Part shown: positions 17,594 to 26,242 of the stretch, in pieces
Layout: every line of letters begins with the position of its first letter
How positions within the stretch are numbered: the first letter of the stretch is position 1
From: JBAZDC01 sp041654595
GTDB taxonomy: Bacteria; Pseudomonadota; Gammaproteobacteria; Burkholderiales; Burkholderiaceae_B
Direction: 5' to 3'
Assembly: GCA_964551305.1 (NCBI GenBank)
Contig: CAZKBT010000011.1
Location: 1 to 58,821 of the forward strand
Length of the DNA stretch: 58,821 bases
Notes under the pieces: model-generated
What the model was told of the DNA's origin: nothing
Seen by the model: only the letters and a program-made list of their open reading frames with translations
Databases searched by the model: none
Made by a program: the position numbers and the translations under genes

Positions 17594-18541
17594 ATGAACG
17601 TCGAGTTGCAAGAGCGCGCGGACATCGAACAGGCAATGATTGCCCGCATCGGACGAGGCGATCTGATCGAAAGCCTCGACGACCTGACGCCCCGGTATCG
17701 CACCGCCTTGGAGCAAACGCTGACGATCGCGGCCCAGTCGGAGATCACCGTCTTGACGTGGGCGTATACGGCATACGACAAATGTCCGGATATCGGAGCC
17801 AAGATCGCGGTCTCTTCGTCTATCCAGGATGAAGTCGGGCATGCGCACCAGCAGGGCGCCTTGCTCGAGCGTTTCGGCATTTCGATGCGGGCGAAGACTT
17901 TCGAAGATTCTCCATATAGTTTCAAGACACTGATGATCATGGAGTTCCCGGTAAAGAACTACATCGAGTTCGTGGTCGCCCAGGCTCTTCTGGATCGCGC
18001 GGGGCTCTACACCACGAAAGACATCGAGCTCCATTGTTCCTTTGCGCCATATCGGCGCGCATTGAGAAAGATCAATTTTGAAGAGGCGTTTCACGTCAAG
18101 CATGGAACGCATTGGACCAAGTACTACTGGAATCAAAGCGAGGCGACGCGCAAGGCGGTTCAAGATGCGGTGGATTGGCTGTTTCCGCATGGCGTGCTGT
18201 GGTTCGGCGTGCCGGATGCCTTGAAGCGCAGGAAGGACCAGCTTACTTATCAGATCAGGAAGTGGTCCAACGACGACATGAGGAGGATGTGGTTGAAGTC
18301 AGCCTGCAATCTGGCCGAAGAAATCGGCTTCAAGGTGCCTGCGCATTTTTGCGCCGAGACAAACGAATACGTGATCGACCATCCCTTGCCGATGCTGTTG
18401 GATCCCGAAGCTATGACTTGGAGTTGGCGGCAAGCGTCCTGGGAAGAAATGGTGGCGCAGCTCAAATCCGGAGGGCCGATGCGGCCGTCCGCCTACGAGC
18501 GCATCCAGCGGGAAGAGTGGGGGGACGCGCTGTGGAGCTGA
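17594..18541 (+). CDS. PaaA-like catalytic di-iron subunit of a CoA-thioester oxygenase
   Basis: The protein has 315 residues (E. coli PaaA has 309). It has a ferritin-like helical fold with carboxylate and His ligands: Glu50 in AAQSEITVL, Glu80 and His83 in QDEVGHAH, and Glu164/165 with His168 in NFEEAFHVKH. In PaaABC(D)E this subunit epoxidises the ring of phenylacetyl-CoA; here the true substrate is unknown. The start is placed at the ATG after GGAGGAG; the frame is open upstream but that crosses the promoter and operator. It heads a tightly packed plus-strand operon in which the usual paaE reductase is missing. Confidence 0.85.
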   Translation: MNVELQERADIEQAMIARIGRGDLIESLDDLTPRYRTALEQTLTIAAQSEITVLTWAYTAYDKCPDIGAKIAVSSSIQDEVGHAHQQGALLERFGISMRAKTFEDSPYSFKTLMIMEFPVKNYIEFVVAQALLDRAGLYTTKDIELHCSFAPYRRALRKINFEEAFHVKHGTHWTKYYWNQSEATRKAVQDAVDWLFPHGVLWFGVPDALKRRKDQLTYQIRKWSNDDMRRMWLKSACNLAEEIGFKVPAHFCAETNEYVIDHPLPMLLDPEAMTWSWRQASWEEMVAQLKSGGPMRPSAYERIQREEWGDALWS

Positions 18542-18849
18542 GTGACCGCACGGTGCGTGATGCCCTGAAGGCTGTGATCGATCCGCATTTCAGCGTGAGC
18601 ATCGAGGATATGGGGATGCTGCGAGGCATCGAGTTTCCGGATGAAGGAGCGGTCCTGGTCAAGATCGTTGTCCCATGCATAGGCTGCCCGGCATGGAGCG
18701 TCATTCAAAGCGATATCAAGCAAGCCGTCATGGCGCTGCAAGGCGTGAAAAAAGTGTCCGTTAAAACGGATTGGGCCGGAGAATGGAAGAAGTCGGACAT
18801 GTCGCCGCTCGTTTTCGAGAAGGCCGTTTCGCACGGATACAGAATCTAG
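18532..18849 (+). CDS. PaaD N-terminal-domain protein (DUF59/MIP18 family)
   Basis: The protein has 105 residues and starts at GTG, overlapping the paaA-like stop by 10 bases after a GGAAGAG site. VIDPHFSVSIEDMGMLRGIEF, the GCPAW motif and TDWAGEWKKSDMSPLVFEKA line up with the DUF59 half of PaaD, including its tryptophan-rich end. PaaD is needed to mature the di-iron oxygenase and normally carries a C-terminal zinc ribbon. Here the protein ends before the ribbon, which is encoded separately at 19127. GTG is preferred because no ATG exists in frame before the conserved core. Confidence 0.85.
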   Translation: MELSDRTVRDALKAVIDPHFSVSIEDMGMLRGIEFPDEGAVLVKIVVPCIGCPAWSVIQSDIKQAVMALQGVKKVSVKTDWAGEWKKSDMSPLVFEKAVSHGYRI

Positions 18850-18886
18850 ATTGAGCGTCGCCGGCGGCGCCGCAAAGGAGGAAGTC

Positions 18887-19117
18887 ATGAGTAGGCATGT
18901 CGAGTCCGATCAGCCCCTATATGCCGTTTTCGGTAGAGAGAAGCCCCAGGGCGCCCTATCGCATATCGGTGAAGTGCAGGCCGCCAATGTCAAGCTGGCG
19001 TTGGCCAGGGCAAGGATGATGTATTCGGAAAGACCTTGGGTCGAAATGTGCATCGCGCCGGCCTCCGCGTTTTCGGTCGTCGTCGGTCCTCATCCGGAGC
19101 GGCTTGCCTTTGCCTGA
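18887..19117 (+). CDS. PaaB-like small oxygenase subunit
   Basis: The protein has 76 residues, starting at an ATG behind a full AAGGAGG. QPLYAVFGREKPQGALSHIGEVQAAN followed by ALARARMMYSERPWVEMCIAP matches PaaB (E. coli: GLSHKHVGSLHAAD and AR..YTRR... WVVP). PaaB is the small bridging subunit that organises PaaAC heterotetramers and has no catalytic residues of its own. A frame extension upstream to 18851 exists but bypasses the perfect ribosome-binding site. It lies between the two halves of the split PaaD. Confidence 0.82.
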   Translation: MSRHVESDQPLYAVFGREKPQGALSHIGEVQAANVKLALARARMMYSERPWVEMCIAPASAFSVVVGPHPERLAFA

Positions 19118-19126
19118 GAGCGGGAA

Positions 19127-19339
19127 ATGAATGAAGACGGCGCGAAGGCGGGCAAGGGCGTGGAATGCGAGGAAAGCGTCGACGGCAAGCGGCGCGGCGT
19201 GACTTGCCCCTGGTGCGAATCGGACCGGCATAAGATGATCAGCCCCTATGGAGGAACCGTGTCGGAGATGCTGTTCTTGTGCACGGACTGCCGCAACGTG
19301 TTCGGATGGATGAAATGGGAAGGAAGGATTCCTGATTAA
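19127..19339 (+). CDS. PaaD C-terminal zinc-ribbon as a free-standing protein
   Basis: The protein has 70 residues. After about 24 variable residues it reads VTCPWCESDRHKMISPYGG and LFLCTDCRNVFGWMKWEG, two CxxC knuckles arranged as in the PaaD tail (VRCPRC... ISEFGS... YRCDSC). It therefore looks like the missing ribbon of the DUF59 protein at 18532, separated from it by the paaB-like gene. It probably helps iron insertion or maturation of the oxygenase. It lies 9 bases after paaB and 3 before paaC. Alternatively it is an unrelated small rubredoxin-like protein, but the order of conserved residues favours PaaD. Confidence 0.78.
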   Translation: MNEDGAKAGKGVECEESVDGKRRGVTCPWCESDRHKMISPYGGTVSEMLFLCTDCRNVFGWMKWEGRIPD

Positions 19340-19342
19340 GCT

Positions 19343-20173
19343 ATGAATGATCATATGAAAACGCACCGTGAGCTCTTGACCCGTGAGCTGTTATGCATCG
19401 CCGACACGTACTGGGTGCTTGGACACTGGTACATCAAGTGCATGCTGAATGGGCGCAGTATCGCGGATTTCAATTCCCTGGCCGGCTTCGCCCAGGATAC
19501 CTTGGGCAACACGCGCGCCATCTTCAGCTTTCTGGAAGAAACCTACGACATGCCCGAGCACCAGCTCGAATTCGGTCGCGATGCATGGGCGATACAAAGC
19601 ATGGGAACGCTGGATGCGGCGCCGGAAAGCTGGGGCGATTTCGTCATGACGGCGTACCTGGTGGAATGCGCGGTGTGGAAGGCGACCAAAACGATGCAGT
19701 CGGACGCTATTCCCGAAATCAAGATGCTGCTCCGGCGGCTCGGCGAATCCCTGTACTACCGCGAGATATATATCGAAGGCTGGATCGACGCTTTTTCGCG
19801 GGAAGAGCGTGACGATGCCGCCCGCGTAGCGTCCCGGCGCTTGAGCGAAACGTTTGCCTGGTTCGAGGGCGGCGTTCCCGACCCGCTCGTGGACGCGGGG
19901 ATCAGAACGGGGTCTTTGGCGGATGCCAGGACGGCTTGGCTCGAGAAAATTCGGCCCGTCATGGCGTCGGCGACGGGCAAGGCGCTGGATGAATCGCGCC
20001 TGCCTGAATCCACGCCCGACGGATGGGATCGCGCCGCCAGGCGACCAGGCAGGCCCGTTCCAGCGGGCCTCTGGGAGTTCATGATGCCGAGTTCCGACGA
20101 GGCGCTGTTGGCGCGACGGCCTTTGGCGGTGAGTATTACCGACAACCTGGATCTGTTTTCAGAATCCGCCTGA
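19343..20173 (+). CDS. PaaC-like structural subunit of the oxygenase
   Basis: The protein has 276 residues (E. coli PaaC has 248). ELLTRELLCIADTYWVLGHWYIKC, LAGFAQDTLGNTRAIFSFLEE and LRRLGESLYYREIYIEGWIDAF correspond to PaaC helices, including the AQDxLGHAR-like element where the metal-binding His is replaced by Asn (LGNTR), as expected for the non-catalytic subunit. It forms the AC core with the PaaA-like protein. The C-terminal 50 residues (from about 225) are an extension not usual in PaaC. It is 3 bases downstream of the ribbon gene, and the ATG has only weak Shine-Dalgarno support. Confidence 0.82.
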   Translation: MNDHMKTHRELLTRELLCIADTYWVLGHWYIKCMLNGRSIADFNSLAGFAQDTLGNTRAIFSFLEETYDMPEHQLEFGRDAWAIQSMGTLDAAPESWGDFVMTAYLVECAVWKATKTMQSDAIPEIKMLLRRLGESLYYREIYIEGWIDAFSREERDDAARVASRRLSETFAWFEGGVPDPLVDAGIRTGSLADARTAWLEKIRPVMASATGKALDESRLPESTPDGWDRAARRPGRPVPAGLWEFMMPSSDEALLARRPLAVSITDNLDLFSESA

Positions 20174-20229
20174 GTCGCCACTATCCGACGGCCGGGCAAG
20201 CAGCCCCCATTTCCCATGCCCGATAACAC

Positions 20230-20910
20230 ATGGAGTATCCAGAAAACGTGAACGAGACATCCACGGCGGTGCGACAGGTTCCGCAACGAAAGAGAAAGCC
20301 GCAGGCAAGACATGAGATTACCAAGCGCGCTGTCGAAGACGCGGCGGAGGAGCTGTTCATCAAGCACGGCTTTGGCGGCGCGACGATCGATCAGATCGCG
20401 AAGCAGGCCGGCGTGACCAAGGGCGGGCTGTATTTTTGTTTCGCGGACAAGGAGTGCCTTCTTCTGAGGCTGCTCGAGCGAGCCGACGAAATGGTGCTCG
20501 ATCCGATGCTGGAGTCGGTGGGAGGAATGTTGCAGGACCCATTGGAAGCCTTGGATGAATATGTGTACTGGTGGGCGCGAGTAGCGGTGTCGGAGTGGAG
20601 AAAGCTTCTTTTGCCCATCTTGATATCGCTGGAGTTCCTCAACCTCGACAATGCGCCGGCCGCCCACTTGCGCAAGCGATATGAAAAGCTCTACGGACTG
20701 GTGTCCTCGCTCATACGCAGCGGCCAAAAGAAAGGGGTATTTCGCACCGAAGAAAAGCCGGAGGAGCTTGCGATGGTGTTGGTGGCGATAACGGACGGCA
20801 TGTTGCTCGAGTGGCTGCGCCACGGCATGCGGATCGATGGCCGCTCGCTCGTGCAGACGCTCAGGAGAACGTTGTTTTTCGGCATGGTCGTCAACACAAA
20901 ACAGGACTAG
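20230..20910 (+). CDS. TetR/AcrR-family transcriptional regulator
   Basis: The protein has 226 residues. A Lys/Arg-rich leader (1-30) precedes the HTH (AAEELFIKHGFGGATIDQIAKQAGVTKGGLYFCFADKECLL, about 40-80). The C-terminal helical domain is of the type that often binds acyl-CoA or aromatic ligands. It is embedded in the oxygenase operon (56 bases after paaC, 4 before the crotonase gene), so it would be co-transcribed and self-limiting. The dyad at 17559-17578 on the operon promoter is the likely target. The ligand is unknown; a CoA thioester of the pathway is a reasonable guess. Confidence 0.88.
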   Translation: MEYPENVNETSTAVRQVPQRKRKPQARHEITKRAVEDAAEELFIKHGFGGATIDQIAKQAGVTKGGLYFCFADKECLLLRLLERADEMVLDPMLESVGGMLQDPLEALDEYVYWWARVAVSEWRKLLLPILISLEFLNLDNAPAAHLRKRYEKLYGLVSSLIRSGQKKGVFRTEEKPEELAMVLVAITDGMLLEWLRHGMRIDGRSLVQTLRRTLFFGMVVNTKQD

Positions 20911-20914
20911 CCTT

Positions 20915-21742
20915 ATGAAAGCCCAACCTCTCTATGACGATTTTGAATTCATCCAGGTCGAACGCAGTGAAAGCATCTTGCGCCTGACCTTGAATCGGCC
21001 CGATGTGCTGAATGCGATCCACGGCCCGCTTCACGCGGAGCTGGCCCGGATATTCGAGCGAGTGGCCGTGGATCGGGATGCCAAGGTGGTGGTGCTGCGC
21101 GGAGCCGGCCGCGCATTTTGCGCCGGCGGCGAAATGGAATGGATACGTTCGTTTCGTCCAGGGATGGAATCAAACGAGGTTGCCGTGCATGCGAAGAAGA
21201 TCATCCGGGATTTGCTCGATCTGCCGCAGCCCATCATTGCCGCGGTGCACGGGGTGTCGGCGGGACTGGGCACGTCGATTGCGCTGTGTTGCGATTACAT
21301 CGCCATGGGGGAGTCGGCGCGTATAGGAGATCCGCATGTCAGGGTCGGCTTGGTCGCGGGGGACGGCGGCGCGTTGATATGGCCGCTATTGGTCGGCGTG
21401 GCCAAAGCCAAGGAATACCTCATGACGGGCGATCTGCTGACCGCGCGGGAAGCCGAACGGCTGGGCCTGGTCAATCGCGTCGTGCCGGACGACATGCTCA
21501 TGGACGAGATTACGTCCTATGCAGAACGCTTGCTCGCCGGTTCGCAGCCGGCCATCCGGGGAACCAAAGCGGCGGTCAACCAGTTGCTGAAGCACCTGGC
21601 CGGATTGACCTTCGAGTACTCATTGCTGGCCGAGCAGGCGACCTTCGGCAGCGACGACGTGCAAGAAGGCACGCGCGCCATGGAAGAAAAACGCAAACCG
21701 GTTTTTCGAGACGGGTGGGCGGACGGCGCAACCGCGAGCTAA
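20915..21742 (+). CDS. Crotonase-fold enoyl-CoA hydratase/isomerase family protein
   Basis: The protein has 275 residues. The oxyanion-hole motif AFCAGGEMEWIRS and the turn HGVSAGLGTSIAL are present. The usual catalytic pair of hydratases is altered: the first Glu site reads GDPHVRVGLVAGDGGALIW, so a hydration reaction is doubtful and an isomerase, hydrolase or other crotonase reaction is possible. It resembles the crotonase at 52956 in this same region (shared D.H..G..AGD..A.IWPLL). In a Paa-type pathway the ring-epoxide is isomerised by a crotonase (PaaG), which would suit its place. The ATG after the tetR stop is chosen over an upstream open stretch. Confidence 0.85.
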   Translation: MKAQPLYDDFEFIQVERSESILRLTLNRPDVLNAIHGPLHAELARIFERVAVDRDAKVVVLRGAGRAFCAGGEMEWIRSFRPGMESNEVAVHAKKIIRDLLDLPQPIIAAVHGVSAGLGTSIALCCDYIAMGESARIGDPHVRVGLVAGDGGALIWPLLVGVAKAKEYLMTGDLLTAREAERLGLVNRVVPDDMLMDEITSYAERLLAGSQPAIRGTKAAVNQLLKHLAGLTFEYSLLAEQATFGSDDVQEGTRAMEEKRKPVFRDGWADGATAS

Positions 21743-21760
21743 CGCCCTGGAGAGCCAACA

Positions 21761-22219
21761 ATGACACCGAAGCGTGTATTCAGGACGCCGGCTGATTTTC
21801 AAGGGTGCGTCGGCCAGGTAATCGGGAAGTCCGAGCCCTTGAGCATATCGCGTGAAGCGGTGGAGACGTTCTGCGCTTCGGTCGGAAACCGGGAATGGAT
21901 CCATTGGGATGCGCAACGTTGCATCGCGGCGGGCCTGGGCGGGGTGATCGCGCCTGGATTCATGATGCCGGCGCTGTTCTCGAAAGCGTTCTTCGACTTG
22001 TTCGAGATTGAGGGCTTCGCGTCCATTCTTTTCTCGGGAACGGAGCGCATGAGATTGCTGGCGCCGGTTCCCGTTCCCGGGGATATCTTTTTCGAGATCG
22101 CCATCGATCGGGTCGAGCAACGAAACACGGGCATAGCCGTCTTTTACGGAGTCAAGTGGTTTCTCGTGTCCCAGTCCCAGCCCGCGGGAGTGGGCGTGTT
22201 CGTTATCCGATACCAGTAA
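21761..22219 (+). CDS. MaoC-like hot-dog protein with altered active site
   Basis: The protein has 152 residues and is of the MaoC/R-specific hydratase fold. The hydratase-2 signature normally gives Asp and His in SGDxxxxH plus a following IAHG. Here FCASVGNREWIHWD has Asn43 where Asp is expected, keeps His48, and reads IAPG (63-66). The loss of Asp makes ordinary enoyl-CoA hydration unlikely; a thioesterase-like, ring-hydrolase or binding role is possible. In phenylacetate degradation the oxepin-CoA ring is opened by a MaoC-type domain of PaaZ, so a ring-opening role is an attractive but unproven inference. It lies 18 bases after the crotonase gene. Confidence 0.8.
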   Translation: MTPKRVFRTPADFQGCVGQVIGKSEPLSISREAVETFCASVGNREWIHWDAQRCIAAGLGGVIAPGFMMPALFSKAFFDLFEIEGFASILFSGTERMRLLAPVPVPGDIFFEIAIDRVEQRNTGIAVFYGVKWFLVSQSQPAGVGVFVIRYQ

Positions 22220-22227
22220 TGGAGTAA

Positions 22228-24345
22228 ATGATGAGTCTGGATGCATTCTTTCGGCCGCAGGGCATCGCCGTCATTGGCGCGTCGGCGGATTTCAAGAAAA
22301 TGCCCGGTCGTCCGATCGAATTCTTGCGCAGGCACGGATACAAGGGGGCGATCTACCCCGTCAATCCGAAATACGAGTCGCTCAATGGCATCCCCTGTTT
22401 TCCGTCCATCGCCGCCTTGCCCGATCGGGTCGATCTGGCATTGATCTCGATCGCGAACAAGGACGTGATCGCGCTGGCCCGTCAATGCGCGGAACGAGGC
22501 ATCAAGGCGGTGACCATCTTGTCCGGCGGCTTCTCCGAAACCGGGCTTGCAGAAGGCCGGCAAATGGAAGAGGATTTGCGCCGCGTCTGCGAAACAACCG
22601 GGCTCCGGGTTTGCGGACCCAATGCCCAGGGGGGAGCGAATCTGTTCGACAACGTGATCGCCACGTATTCCGTTGCCGCGGATCGTCCCGCGCTGGTTTC
22701 CGGGCCGGTAGGCCTGATATCGCAAAGCGGCGTTTTCGGAGGGTTGCTGTTCAGCCTCGCCCAGGAAACCAAACAGGGGATAGGACTGGTCATCAGCACC
22801 GGAAACGAGCTGGATGTCGGATTCAGCGAGTGCGTGCGCTATATGGCGAGCGATGAGCGCGTCAAGCTGGTGGCGGGCTATGTCGAGAGCATCAAAGATA
22901 GCGCCCAGGATTTTTTTGGCGCGCTCGAAGAGGCGGCAAAGCGCGGCAAGCCGGTCGTCCTGTTGAAAACGGGGCGCACCGAACGCGGCCTGGATGCCGC
23001 TGCGTCGCATACGGGAGCGCTGGCCAGCGGAGACGATGGCTACGCGGCCGCGTTCAAACGCGCAGGGGTCGTCCGGGCGAACGACGACAATGAGCTGCGA
23101 GATCTGATCACCGGATTTTCCGCCGGACGTTTCCCCGCGGGTCCCAGGGTGGCGATCACGTCGATGTCGGGCGGCGCCGCTACGTTGTTGACGGACCAAT
23201 GCTCGGACGCCGGCCTGGACGTGGTTGCGCAGCTCTGCGCCTCTACGCTCCAGGCGTTGAAAAACATGCTGCCGCCCATCGCGGGCATTTCGAATCCCAT
23301 TGACGTGACCGCTCAGATGATGGCCGAACCCGATCTTCTTGCAAGGACGGCAAAAGCATTGGCGGACGACGAGCGGGTGGACATCGTGATCGTTTTTCTG
23401 GGGATGTGCCAAGTCATCCAGGCGCCGTTGGTTGAATCCCTGGCCGACATGTACGCCTCGACGAATAAGCCGGTGCTGGTCACGTGGCTTGCCGGCGATC
23501 CCAGTGTCTATGCGGAAATGCGTTCGCGGGGGATTCCCGTTTTTTCGGATACGCGCGGGTGCGTGGCGGCGGCGCGGGGACTGTTGGAGTACGCCGGCAT
23601 GCGGCGCCGGCGGACGGAAACGGCGGCATCCGATGGCGAGGCGACCGAGGCGCTTACGCGAGTCCGACGTGTTTTGACGGATTGGCTGGATGACTACCCC
23701 GGTCCTGTGACCGAAGTCCAGGCGAAACGCTTATTGCGGGCGCTGGACATGCCGGTTCCCGAAGGCGACATCGCGCGCTCGGCGCAGGCCGCCAAAGCCA
23801 TCGCGCGGGAGATCGGCCTGCCGGTGGTCATGAAGCTGCAGAGCCAGACAGTGCAGCATAAATCCGACGTGGGCGGGGTGCGGGTCGGCGTGCGCTCGGA
23901 AGAGGAGGTGCAAGAGGCCTTCGACAGCTTGATGGCGATAGAACCGGGGGCCGACGGCGTTCTGGTGGAGGCCATGGCCGGCGGCGGGGCGGAAATCATA
24001 CTCGGCGCCAAGAACCATCCCGTTTTCGGTCCCATGATCATGGCGGGCATGGGCGGAATTTTCACCGAAGTCTATAAGGACGTTGCTTCACGCCTGGCTC
24101 CCATCACGTTGTCCGATGCCCAGGAAATGCTGGAGGAGCTGCGAGGCTACCCGATCCTGAGGGGCATGCGGGGCGCGACGCCGGTGGACATAGAAACATT
24201 GAAGCAACTTATGGTGCGGGTTTCCGTCCTGGCCAAGGCGGGAGAGGGCCGTATCGGCGAAATGGACCTGAATCCGGTGCGCGTTCTGCGCGAAGGGGAC
24301 GGAGTGCAGATACTCGACGCGCTGATCGTGAAGGACACATTTTGA
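22228..24345 (+). CDS. NDP-forming acyl-CoA synthetase (acetate-CoA ligase family)
   Basis: The protein has 705 residues. The domain order is CoA-binding Rossmann (GIAVIGAS at 12-19), ligase/CoA-ligase domains with the phospho-His loop SHTGALA (His261), and an ATP-grasp domain (about 485-705; VVMKLQSQTVQHKSDVGGV, EMDLNPV). This single-chain layout forms acyl-CoA from an acid with ADP and phosphate as products, or runs in reverse to yield ATP. GPNAQG replaces the more usual GPNCLG. It could charge the substrate of the upstream oxygenase or recover energy from the final acyl-CoA. Two adjacent ATGs (22228 and 22231) follow GGAG; either may be used. Confidence 0.9.
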   Translation: MMSLDAFFRPQGIAVIGASADFKKMPGRPIEFLRRHGYKGAIYPVNPKYESLNGIPCFPSIAALPDRVDLALISIANKDVIALARQCAERGIKAVTILSGGFSETGLAEGRQMEEDLRRVCETTGLRVCGPNAQGGANLFDNVIATYSVAADRPALVSGPVGLISQSGVFGGLLFSLAQETKQGIGLVISTGNELDVGFSECVRYMASDERVKLVAGYVESIKDSAQDFFGALEEAAKRGKPVVLLKTGRTERGLDAAASHTGALASGDDGYAAAFKRAGVVRANDDNELRDLITGFSAGRFPAGPRVAITSMSGGAATLLTDQCSDAGLDVVAQLCASTLQALKNMLPPIAGISNPIDVTAQMMAEPDLLARTAKALADDERVDIVIVFLGMCQVIQAPLVESLADMYASTNKPVLVTWLAGDPSVYAEMRSRGIPVFSDTRGCVAAARGLLEYAGMRRRRTETAASDGEATEALTRVRRVLTDWLDDYPGPVTEVQAKRLLRALDMPVPEGDIARSAQAAKAIAREIGLPVVMKLQSQTVQHKSDVGGVRVGVRSEEEVQEAFDSLMAIEPGADGVLVEAMAGGGAEIILGAKNHPVFGPMIMAGMGGIFTEVYKDVASRLAPITLSDAQEMLEELRGYPILRGMRGATPVDIETLKQLMVRVSVLAKAGEGRIGEMDLNPVRVLREGDGVQILDALIVKDTF

Positions 24346-24378
24346 GTGCAATGGTTTGATCCAAAGGGGACGAGCAAT

Positions 24379-25167
24379 ATGTATGAGCACATACGTGCGG
24401 TGCAGGAAGAAAACATAGGCCGGATTACGTTCAATCGGCCGAAGGCGAAGAACGCGTTCATTCCGGAGATGCTGGCGGAGGTCTGCGACGCCGTTGAAAC
24501 CTATGAGAAAAACGATTCCGTGCGCGCCATCGTGTTTACCGGAAACGGGGATGCGTTTTCGGCAGGCGGCGACCTGACCTTCCTGGATTCGTTGCGCGGT
24601 CTTACGGCATTCGAGATCCGTTCGGCGGTATATGAGTACTTCGGACGCGCGGCGCGAACGATCAAACTGTGCTCCAAGCCGACGATCGCGGCGGTCAACG
24701 GTCCCGCGGTAGGGGCGGGATGTGAAATGGCGCTGGCATGCGACTTCAGGGTCGCCAATGAGAACGCGATGTTCTGCGAGGCGTGGATCGGGCTTGGAAC
24801 GATACCGCCGTTGGGCGGCATGTTCCTTCTGCCGCGCATAGTCGGACTTGGTCACGCCACCGACATGATATTACGGGGAACTCGCGTTGCGGCGAGCCGC
24901 GCGTTGGAAATCGGCCTGGCGCACCAGCTTGCCGAAGGCGAGGCTTTTGACGAGGCTGTCACGCTCTTGGCCAAGGAACTGGCCGCCGCGCCTCCCCTGG
25001 CCATGGCGATCGCCAAGGAAGGGTTGATCAGAGGAATGAATTCGACATTGGAATCTGAGTGGAGCTTCAACGTCTACGCCCAGAGCATGCTTCTGGACAG
25101 CGCGGACCACGCTGAAGCGCTGAAATCGCGTAAAGAAAGACGCGCGCCCAGCTTTGCCGGGAAATAA
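24379..25167 (+). CDS. Enoyl-CoA hydratase/isomerase family protein
   Basis: The protein has 262 residues and is a crotonase-fold protein with AFSAGGDLTFLDSL (oxyanion hole) and NGPAVGAGCEMALACD. Where hydratases carry two Glu residues it reads FCEAWIGLGTIPPLGG and ATDMILRG, so the pair is not conserved, and isomerase, dehalogenase-like or hydrolytic chemistry is possible. It is the second crotonase of the operon. The ATG after AAGGGGACGAG is preferred over a GTG 33 bases upstream that directly abuts the previous stop. It lies close behind the NDP-forming ligase. Confidence 0.83.
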   Translation: MYEHIRAVQEENIGRITFNRPKAKNAFIPEMLAEVCDAVETYEKNDSVRAIVFTGNGDAFSAGGDLTFLDSLRGLTAFEIRSAVYEYFGRAARTIKLCSKPTIAAVNGPAVGAGCEMALACDFRVANENAMFCEAWIGLGTIPPLGGMFLLPRIVGLGHATDMILRGTRVAASRALEIGLAHQLAEGEAFDEAVTLLAKELAAAPPLAMAIAKEGLIRGMNSTLESEWSFNVYAQSMLLDSADHAEALKSRKERRAPSFAGK

Positions 25168-25242
25168 ATCCGGCGCCTTGTTGGAGGCATCGGAACTATT
25201 AGAAATACAAGCCTAACGGTGGAAAATGGACAGGAGACAAAC

Positions 25243-26238
25243 ATGCTGGTTCGAATTACCTTATCGCTTTTTCTTTTCTTCGCAGCGGTGTCGACGGCCT
25301 CCATGGCGAGCGGGGCGGAGCGGGCATCCGATTATCCATCCAAGGCGGTGCGCATTATCGTGCCCACGCCGCCGGGAGGCGGACTGGATGTCATGGCCAG
25401 GGTGCTGGCGCAAGGGCTGCAAGAGCGCTGGAACCAGCCCGTGGTCATTCAGAACAAGCCCGGCGCCAGTATGACGATCGGCGCGGCCGACGTGGCGGAG
25501 TCCAAGCCGGACGGATACACCATCCTGTTCGGCATGGATGCGGTCTTCGTATCCAACACGCTGCTGCATGATTTGAGATACGACGCCGAAACGGACTTGG
25601 TTCCGGTTTCACTGCTTGCAAAAGGCGATCAGTTTATCGTGGCCAGCAAGGATCTGCAGGCCGATTCGCTGACGCAACTGCGCGATCTGGCAAAAAAGAA
25701 GTCGTCCACCATCAACTTCGGCAGCCATGCCTTGGGCAGTCCTACTCATATCGCCTTCGAGCTCATGAACAAGCATGAAGGCGTGGACATGCTGCATGTT
25801 CTGTATCAGGGTATCGCGCCCGTCATGAACGCTTTGCTGGCCGGCGAAATCCAGCTCTCGCTGGTCGGAGGATCGGTCGGCGGGAATCTGATCAGCGAAG
25901 GCCGGATCAAGGCGTTGGCATCGACAGGGGCGGAACGTTCGGAAATGTTCCCCGACGTTCCCACCGTCGCGGAGCAAGGTTTTCCCTATATGGCCAGCTC
26001 GGTCTGGTATGCCTTGGCGGTGTCGAAAGGCACGCCGAACGAGATCGTCGAGAAAATCAGTTCCACGGTGGCGGAAGTCGTGAAGGATCCCGATTTTGTG
26101 GAAAAGCATGTGGCTTCGAAGGGCATGGTTGCGGTGGGCAGCACCCCGAAGGAGCTTGACGACCTCATACACGCCGAAAGAAAGAGCACCCGCGACATGT
26201 TCCAGACCGCCGGCATCACGCGTGAATCGATACAGTAA
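25243..26238 (+). CDS. Bug/TctC-family tripartite tricarboxylate solute-binding protein
   Basis: The protein has 331 residues with a Sec signal peptide (MLVRITLSLFLFFAAVSTASMASGA), so it is periplasmic. YPSKAVRIIVPTPPGGGLDVMAR, VIQNKPGASMTIGA and ESKPDGYTILFG are hallmarks of Bug proteins, which are greatly expanded in Bordetella and related genera. They bind carboxylates or amides for TctAB permeases or for sensing. No tctA or tctB lies nearby, so it is an orphan receptor whose ligand is probably the pathway's starting acid. The ATG behind AGGAGA gives a normal signal peptide; an upstream ATG at 25219 does not. Confidence 0.9.
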   Translation: MLVRITLSLFLFFAAVSTASMASGAERASDYPSKAVRIIVPTPPGGGLDVMARVLAQGLQERWNQPVVIQNKPGASMTIGAADVAESKPDGYTILFGMDAVFVSNTLLHDLRYDAETDLVPVSLLAKGDQFIVASKDLQADSLTQLRDLAKKKSSTINFGSHALGSPTHIAFELMNKHEGVDMLHVLYQGIAPVMNALLAGEIQLSLVGGSVGGNLISEGRIKALASTGAERSEMFPDVPTVAEQGFPYMASSVWYALAVSKGTPNEIVEKISSTVAEVVKDPDFVEKHVASKGMVAVGSTPKELDDLIHAERKSTRDMFQTAGITRESIQ

Positions 26239-26242
26239 GCAT

